From contig NC_089219.1 of NCBI RefSeq assembly GCF_963924675.1, forward strand, positions 154,462,288-154,526,287: DNA of 64,000 bases. Reading direction: 5' to 3'. Source of the stretch: Phocoena phocoena (Eukaryota; Chordata; Mammalia; Artiodactyla; Phocoenidae). The position numbers and the translations under genes were made by a program. The stretch's first letter is position 1, and every line of letters starts with the position of its first letter. Below the pieces are notes generated by a model. It made no database searches, was not told the origin of the DNA, and saw only the letters and a program-made list of their open reading frames with translations. Positions 57,491 to 64,000 of this stretch are shown one piece after another.

Positions 57491-58870
57491 TATACTGAAG
57501 ACATAAGAATTCCAATGGTCTTTCCCCATAACCCACTCCTGCACTCCAGACTTAAATAGTCCAAGATCAAGAGAGAGGCAGCTTGGAGTTGCCACTCTTC
57601 AGTGAGTGTCAATCATTTCAAAACAGTGTGTTTGCTAACAAGATGCAGTTCCTGTGATAATCTTCGCAACCAGGTATCAAGGAAGCAAAGATTCAAGTAA
57701 CAGTATGTTCCTACTTGCTAGGAAGGTGGGACAGCATAGTTGACGCTGGGCTTAACTGTTCTGGAAAACATGGTCCCAGTAGGCATACACGCTGGTACAT
57801 TTTCCCCACCTACCAAATACAAAAGAAGTATTTCATTTCCATGTTGCTCTTCAAAGTTCTACCTCATTCGTGCCTGTCATTCATCCTCTGGCCTCTTCCT
57901 GTCTCCATTTCTGTACAGAAAGGTGCTGAGTCTCTGCTCTCGGATACGAAAGGGTGTGTTAAGGAGAGGGAGCCATGGTACCTCAATGTCTTTTTTTTTT
58001 CATCTTAATTCTATTATGCCAACTCCACTGAACTTAATTAGAGTGAATACAGAATTACACAATTACCCTCTGTTCTATTCTTCAGATGTTATATTTTGAT
58101 AAAATTTACGACATGCTGCTCTCCCCTTGAACACCAGATGAACACTAGAAATGGATGTGTGTTGACATAAAATCTGTTATAATTACAATTAAAGTATAGC
58201 TTACATAATGATAGTGTTAACATAAGATTATAGATGTGTAGAGACAACGTGGTCATGCATTTTTTCGTATAAGTACATGCTTAGACCAATATCTGTTAGC
58301 GGAATGAAGATGGAAGAGAATTTTGGTTAAGCCACAAAGGCTGTTTAAGGACTTGCAGACAACTAAGGGGAACTCAAAGACCAGTAAGATAGTATTTCCC
58401 CTGCCATGTTTTCAATTGCAAAGTGAAGGGAAGATGTGAAAGTAAGCACCCTCATGGAAATTACAAGACAAGTACATTTTTTTCCTTGAATACCTGGGTA
58501 AATGCTTAAATTCTAATGTATATCAGTGATGCACATTTTCAACTGAGTTTGATAAATCATAAAATAATAATTATACATATATGTATATAAAACTGCATGG
58601 AACTAGACAGTTCAGAATTACTTCTAATTAAAGAGGTACCCTATGACAACTAACTTAAACCTTACAAAATATGGTTCCAAGTACCCTATCAGAGTGAAAA
58701 GTAGGAGACTGAAAGGTTTATTGTAAATGTTTGTAGTCATGGTGTCTTAACTAAAACTACTGTGTCACAAATACTATTAAAATAATTGTGACATTTTATT
58801 CACTTTTACTGCAAACAACAAAACAAACTATAGGTATTTTTTCATTTCAGGTAATTATTTTAGCTAACAG
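57491..58870. other. unassigned sequence
   Basis: A 119-codon frame (57740-58099) and an overlapping 97-codon frame lie here. Neither shows a domain or a fitting splice context that I recognise. Confidence 0.35.
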
Positions 58871-58879
58871 TTATTAAAT

Positions 58880-58980
58880 GTTTTGAGAAGACAGAGTGCT
58901 AATTGCATTACTTCATTTTATCTTTAAAATAGCGCTTCCATGTAATTATTCTTAATATCTCCATTGCATTAAAGTGTATC
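58880..58980 (-). repeat. possible MIR fragment
   Basis: 'gtgctaattgcattacttcattttatctttaaaatagcg' resembles the antisense MIR line 'gtgctttacatgtattaactcatttaatcctcacaa'. Weak. Confidence 0.35.
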
Positions 58981-59039
58981 TCTAGTTTAGACCTTTCTTC
59001 AGAACTGCAGACTTGTGTATCCAACTGTGTACTCAGCAT

Positions 59040-59900
59040 CTCTACTTGGACGTCACGAAAACATCTCAAATCTTATACCGCCAAAACTGGTCTTTAATCC
59101 CCCAAACATGCTCTATCCCAAACTTTTTCCATCTTAGGTGACAGTAACCACACCTTTCCAGTTCCCCAGGCCCTAAATCTCGAATTCACCCTTGACCCCC
59201 TCTTCCTTTCCATTCTTGCATTCAATCTACCACGAAATGCTGTCACAACCTTCCCAATGTGCCACTTCTGAGAATTACCAGCCGCTAGCAGCCTGGTGCA
59301 GGCCACCAACATAGACCTCGAGGATCCTGTAGTCGCCTCCCGAGATTCTCCTGGACTCCACTCTCCCCACATCCTCAAGACCACAGATAGAGTTATGCTT
59401 TTCAAACAAGAGACAGTTCATGCCACACCTCGGCTAAAATCCTGCCCCTGTCTGCCTACATTTAGAGTAAAAGACACAATGCATGTGATGGCCTCCCAGG
59501 ACTTACCCAATCCATCCCATCACATATCCGACCTCCAGCCCTCCTGCTGTCTCTTCCTCCCCACTGACTAAGTCAGCCAGGGTGGCCTCCTTGATATTCC
59601 TCCAAGCTGCCCGGCATATTTCTGCCTTAGAGTTTTGGGACTGGTTATTCTTGCTCCCAGGGAGTGGTCTCCCCATCATACATTCTGACAACTCCCTCAC
59701 TTCAAGTCTTTGCTCAAATGTCAACTTATAAAATCCACCCTGACTACCCTATCTAAAGTCAGAACCTACCTGTACACTCCTCCAGCACTCCCAACCCAAG
59801 CCTCTTCAGTGAGCTTCACATCCTTTTCCTTATCCCGTAGCGCCCATCAACCTGTGACAAAGCATAGAATTTATTTATAACATCCGTTTCCACACGAGAG
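59040..59900 (+). mobile_element. long L2 LINE relic
   Basis: L2 3' lines in order over about 860 bp: 'ctgtagtcgcctcccgagatt' (dactgcaatagcctcc type), 'ggctaaaatcctgcccctg', 'catgtgatggcctcccagga', 'cctccagccctcctgctgtc', 'tggtctccccatcatac', 'cttcaagtctttgctcaaatgtcaacttataaaatccaccctgac'. L2 is a CR1-clade LINE extinct in placental mammals. Numerous indels; no protein frame. The 103-codon minus frame is a shadow. Confidence 0.75.
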
Positions 59901-60009
59901 TGTAAGGAGGGAGAAAGCATGCAAGGAGCATGCAGGCAAACACTCTTGTCTAATTTATTCATTGATACGTCCAAGCATAGAGAACAGGAAGATGCTTGAT
60001 AAATAGTCC

Positions 60010-60154
60010 TGAAAAAGATACAGATGAGGAAACTAGTAGTAAAGCTCAGGAAGTTTAAGAAACTTCCTCAAGGTTCTAGAGCTAGAAGAGGGTCACAGTA
60101 GAATTCACACTTGGGGATGTCTAACTTCAAATCTCTTAGCCTCTCTGCTATCTT
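60010..60154 (-). repeat. MIR fragment cut by a SINE
   Basis: 'gatacagatgaggaaactag...aagctcaggaagtttaagaaacttcctcaaggttctagagc' is antisense MIR. The SINE at 60155 is inserted at its right side. Confidence 0.7.
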
Positions 60155-60332
60155 TGTTTTCTTCTTTGCGGTACGCGGGCCTCTCACTGTTGCAGCCTCT
60201 CCCGTTGCGGAGCACAGGCTCCGGACGCGCAGGCTCAGCAGCCATGGCTCACAGGCCCAGCTGCTCCGCAGCATGTGGGATCTTCCCGGATCGGGTCACG
60301 AACTCTCAACCACTGCGCCACCAGGGAAGCCC
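60155..60332 (-). mobile_element. CHR-type SINE with internal deletion
   Basis: Plus strand ttgcggtacgcgggcctctc to ccaccagggaagccc. Target-site duplications ctctctgctatctt (60141-60154) and ctctctactatctt (60333-60346) differ by one base. Compared with the SINE at 9735-9939, about 27 bases are missing between 'cacga' and 'actctcaacc' near 60300, removing part of the B-box region. The A-rich tail is short and degenerate. Confidence 0.92.
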
Positions 60333-60589
60333 CTCTCTACTATCTTAAGTCCGTGCAATTCAGGATTTGTTTTAATCAGTGCCATGGAAATTCTCAATCC
60401 ACTGAATAGGATCACTAAAGTGCTCTCTGTCTAGATTTATATATATATTTTCTATTTAAACAAAGGAAACAGAAGAGGGGAATTCATCATGGGTTATTGC
60501 AGTAGTTTTACAGCAATTTTAGCAATAATGACATTTAAGTAATAGTGATATTTAATGATAGCATAATAATAATAAAATAATAGCTCTTA

Positions 60590-60840
60590 AATGTATTGAA
60601 GACAAATCGCATGCTAAACTCGGTGCTAAAATATTTCCATGTATATTTTGTGCAAAATCCTTATGAATATTCTATCAGATGAGCTTTATGTGTAACTCCA
60701 CCAGGCATACTTCTCTTATTCCGCTTTCAAAGAAAAGGAAATTGATGAGAAGTGTGGTAACCGTTTGATCAAGATGAGACTGGTAATAAGTTGTGAGTAT
60801 GAATTTAAATTCAGGTCTAACTCCAGAATTTGATTCTCAA
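60590..60840 (-). repeat. MIR element (diverged)
   Basis: 'catgctaaactcggtgctaaaat', 'gcaaaatccttatgaatattc', 'caaagaaaaggaaattgatgag', 'tgaatttaaattcaggtctaactcc' follow antisense MIR. Confidence 0.6.
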
Positions 60841-61740
60841 TCCATACATGAAAATTCTGATAATTCCTTTGATAAGGGTATGTTCTCTCTTGGAAAACAT
60901 CCCCCATTATGTCTGCCTGTGTTCATACCTTCAGAACACAGTCAAGTTTGAAACATGATAAAAATGTTTAAATAGTGTGCTTTAATAAATGGAAATATCT
61001 TCATCTAAACAATAACACAAAAAGGCAGGCTGAGCCCTTTGAAGTGGCTTCGTTGCTATCTTCCATCCAGAACAAGAGAAGGAATCAACAGCTGCAGAGT
61101 AAAGAAAGCATGAAACCCAGAGATGGAGGATTCTGTAAATGACCAATTACAAGACTATGAAGCCACACTTTCATAGCAAGAGGCAAAATATTCCATTAAA
61201 CTGAAAATTCTTCTACCCCTCACTCCAAGGCCCACACAAACATTAATGTTGCATTTATTAGGATGTATTTCCTGTGCTCTAGCAACTTGACTTTCAGCAA
61301 CTGTATTAATACAGTCCTTTCGCTTTGCACATATATCTGAATGATGGATTCCATTACTGGAGTTTTGTAGAAAGAGTGGAATGAATGAAGTAAAGTTTGG
61401 GAAGAGCCATCATAATCCATAATGATGGGCACTGAATCAGGACAAGAAGAAACCTCGCTTCTCATTTATTTGAATGAAAATTCTACTATGTATTTATTGC
61501 CTCTGTACAGGGCCATCTGTTGAATAATGGAAAACAAGCATCTTTCATTTGGAGGTAGAATTTGTGTGCTCAAGTTTCGATGGGCCTGCAGAATTAATCT
61601 TGTTTTAGAAATGAAATAAAATGTAATTTCTTACTGTAAGTAGATGTGGTTAAGCAACTGGCAACTCTGATGTCTTTAAATCACTGCAGTTTCAGGGTAG
61701 GCAAATCTATAATTATTTCAAGCACTTCTTTATTGGTGCA
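60841..61740. other. unassigned sequence
   Basis: No gene or repeat recognised. Confidence 0.4.
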
Positions 61741-61744
61741 ACAA

Positions 61745-61975
61745 TTGAGCAGTGTACATAGTGGTCAACAACCTGGGCATTGTCAGACGACTCTAAGTTT
61801 GAATCTAGACTTTGCCACTCACCAGCTGTGTGACTTTCAGCTATGAGAATCTCTTTCTTCAGCTTTACAGTGTGGATTATTATATGCCCTTTGCAGAACT
61901 ACTGTAAGAACTAAATGTATATGGGCACAGTGGCTCATAGTAAGGGCTCAAATTAGTACTGTGGTCACTACTAGT
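61745..61975 (+). repeat. MIR element
   Basis: 'gtacatagtggtcaacaacctgggc...gtttgaatctagactttgccactcaccagctgtgtgactttcagc' gives a well-kept tRNA-like head and core; 'gggcacagtggctcatagtaagggctcaa' is the tail. Confidence 0.85.
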
Positions 61976-62785
61976 AGTATTGAAAAGAAATTAGAACTTC
62001 TATTCTCATAAAGTGGGATATGTGTCCCTTTACCATTGTAATTTCTTATCATTTTACTTTTGACCTTATAATTTAATAGCTTGATCCAGGAAACATTTAG
62101 CAGTAAATATAATTGAAAGAAGGTTACTTGTCAAACATGAAATACTGTAGTATCAAGTGTGCTGGCACAATACTCTTCTCAGATAATTAACCTGTAAAAA
62201 TATGTTATTGTCTTCTTTTTAATTAAGCACATTGAACATATATATTTACTGTACCAATTGGCGAAAGGTCCATTAATTAATCAGTCTAACTATATGTTGC
62301 ATAAATGTCTTCTAAACATAATCGTATATGTATTTTATTTGTTGGGAAAATGTGTTTGAGATTGTTCTTTTCTGCCTATTTAAAGTAAAAGAGGGTGAGA
62401 AGTAGAGTTAGGCTTAATGTACTTCGTACTCCATTATGCCATGAAAATGCTTCTGTGCCCTGGAGACAACAACAAAAGATTTGCTTTAATGACAAGAATC
62501 AAGTATGTTCCAAAGCTTCCAGGTAGGAGGCGTATAGGTTGCAGTTTATATCAGAAGTCTTTGCTCTCTCTCTCAACTGCGTCTAGATGAGAAAGATGTG
62601 GTCAGAAATGCTTCAAGGTGATATAGTAAATGTTGGAAAAGAGGGGGTTAGGAGGCAGAGTTTTGAATATCTCAAACCTGAGCTATAAGGATTTTATTTA
62701 AAGAAAATAGCGGATATGATTTTTCACTTAAGGAATGCCAGTCAGCAAACCTGACACTAATGTAGGAAATTAGCTCTTTTAGCTA
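61976..62785. other. unassigned sequence
   Basis: No gene or repeat recognised. Confidence 0.4.
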
Positions 62786-62789
62786 TGAT

Positions 62790-63230
62790 GCTTTCAAATG
62801 CACATGGCTGAAAACAAATTCAAAATAGTCAAAGGAAATTTAAAAACAAAAACCAAACAACAACAACCACCTCAACAAACAAGTACTAGAAATTCAGGGA
62901 TGCAGCCATATTCAGATACAGCTGGATCTGGAAGTTCCAGAGTATCAGCAGGGTTCCAGCTCTCTCTCCATCGCTCAGCCCTGCTTACCTCTGCAAGAAT
63001 TTATTTTACAGAAAGTCTCTTCTTGTGCTGGATGGTCACTGGGAGTCCCAGAGTCATATCTCCCCAGTTTAGAAATTCCAGAGAGAAAACACAATTCTTC
63101 CATTTTGCTCTGAGAGAAAAGTCCTGGGGAGGAGTCTGATAGACTCAGCCGAGGTCATATGTCTACCCATGAGCCAATCACCTGCTTTAGTGGAGTTCAG
63201 TCCCTGGGCGACTCATCCCCGGGGCCCGTG
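62790..63230. repeat. dispersed repeat, family uncertain
   Basis: 'ggatgcagccatattcagatacagctggatctgg', 'ctctctctccatcgctcagccctgc', 'gtcatatgtctacccatgagccaatcac' follow a dispersed mammalian repeat that I recall but cannot name. The 113-codon frame (62798-63139) lies entirely within it. Confidence 0.45.
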
Positions 63231-63665
63231 AGGAGGGAGGATGGCATTATCTGGCAGTTCTCCAAGAAAAGCCTGCTGTTTTTGTAAGATGAAAGGGGAG
63301 AGGACATGGATAATGAAACCTGTATCTGCTTCTGTAAAATCCACAGAATCTTACTCCCTGCCCTGTGTCGATGACCATGCAGTAAGCTGACCCAGGAGGT
63401 CATTTTTCCCACAACAGTCTTTATATATATGACTAAGGAACACACTGGTAAAAGAATATGGGATAAAGTCTGAGTATGACAAGTCAGCTAGACTGATATT
63501 AACTAAAAAAGCTGTGTGAAAATATCCTTAAAAAGTTGCCCCCAACTCACTCAAAGTCCAAAGTTGGAGCTGGAAATACAATGTCATGGAGTTTGGATAA
63601 GAACAGGTTTTCTCCAAGCTGAACTATGACACAGAGATTAGAGACTTCTAGAAACTATGCTTTTT
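63231..63665. other. unassigned sequence
   Basis: Nothing recognised. Confidence 0.4.
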
Positions 63666-63669
63666 CAAA

Positions 63670-63760
63670 GAAAAAACATCACATGAGAAAAATGAGGCCT
63701 CAAAAAATTAAATGACTTAAGCTAATTAATGGCAGGACTGAGACTACAGTATACTTTGTG
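63670..63760 (-). repeat. MIR fragment
   Basis: 'aaaaatgaggcctcaaaaaattaaatgacttaagctaattaatggcaggactgagac' follows the antisense MIR core. Confidence 0.5.
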
Positions 63761-64000
63761 TAATCGGCTATGGTCTTCTTTTTGTTTGTTTTTTTTTGTT
63801 ATCACTTCAGGACGAGACAAACTTAAAGAAAGGAAACACAACCAAAACTCAGTGCTTGGAAAAGAGATCGATGTGAACGCCCACTTGTTTCTTACGTATA
63901 AAGTTACCCCTCGCAGGGTTTGGAGGAGAAAACGCTGGCTCTTCCCAACGTTGGTTACATACACAAAGATTCCAAAGACAAGACAAGTGCTTTGCAAACG

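Noticed and set aside
57740..58099. 119-codon frame
   Set aside because: No domain recognised, a second frame overlaps it, and no start or splice context supports it.
62798..63139. 113-codon frame
   Set aside because: It falls inside a dispersed repeat and has no recognisable domain.
1..64000. CRISPR array, operon, phage or other prokaryotic system
   Set aside because: No regularly spaced repeats or dense coding. All dispersed repeats are mammalian retroposons or hAT MITEs.

Overview
This window reads as mammalian nuclear DNA, most likely from a cetacean (whale or dolphin). The evidence is a set of tRNA-derived SINEs whose conserved 5' end reads gggcttccctggtgg (CHR-1/CHR-2 type of whales, hippos and ruminants), LINE-1 copies with the cetartiodactyl 3' end, and a background of old mammalian repeats (MIR, L2, MER5/MER20-type hAT elements, MaLR-type LTRs). 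I found no intact host protein-coding gene, no functional tRNA or rRNA gene, and no prokaryotic feature. Open frames are short and mostly fall in repeats. The window is best described as an intergenic or deep intronic, AT-rich repeat landscape.

Layout. 1-2100: a coding-like tract with two stops at the left edge, then two ancient L1 3' ends in tandem, one holding a SINE, with an exon-like GC-richer island near 1480-1580. 2100-12216: mostly unassigned sequence with MIR and L2 pieces, a MER20-like element split by an LTR-like insertion (3509-4137), an antisense L1 3' end (7318-8015) and an antisense SINE (9735-9939). 12230-19258: a full-length but dead L1 of about 7.0 kb with target-site duplications, a YY1-type site at its start, a broken ORF1 and a broken ORF2. 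19272-28085: mostly unassigned sequence, an LTR-like repeat (about 22450-23230), and a 69-bp near-identical duplication whose two copies lie about 2.06 kb apart. 28090-32620: a dense stack of nested insertions (MaLR LTR, L1 pieces of several ages, two SINEs, a MIR). 32620-51360: long unassigned stretches with scattered MIR, L2, MER5 and L1 remnants and one antisense SINE (42454-42675). 51378-53478: a 2.1-kb 5'-truncated L1 with 17-bp exact target-site duplications. 53496-64000: an AT-rich microsatellite block with a perfect palindrome, a run of 22 C, many MIR pieces, a long L2 relic (59040-59900) and a SINE with an internal deletion (60155-60332).

How it works together: there is no operon or pathway here. 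The shared logic is L1 retrotransposition. L1 ORF2 protein is known to mobilise both L1 and tRNA-derived SINEs, and the matching signs (A-rich tails, 10-17 bp target-site duplications, 5' truncation) recur across the window. Family names rest on recalled consensus sequences, not on a database search. Edges of ancient repeats are approximate, often by tens of bases.
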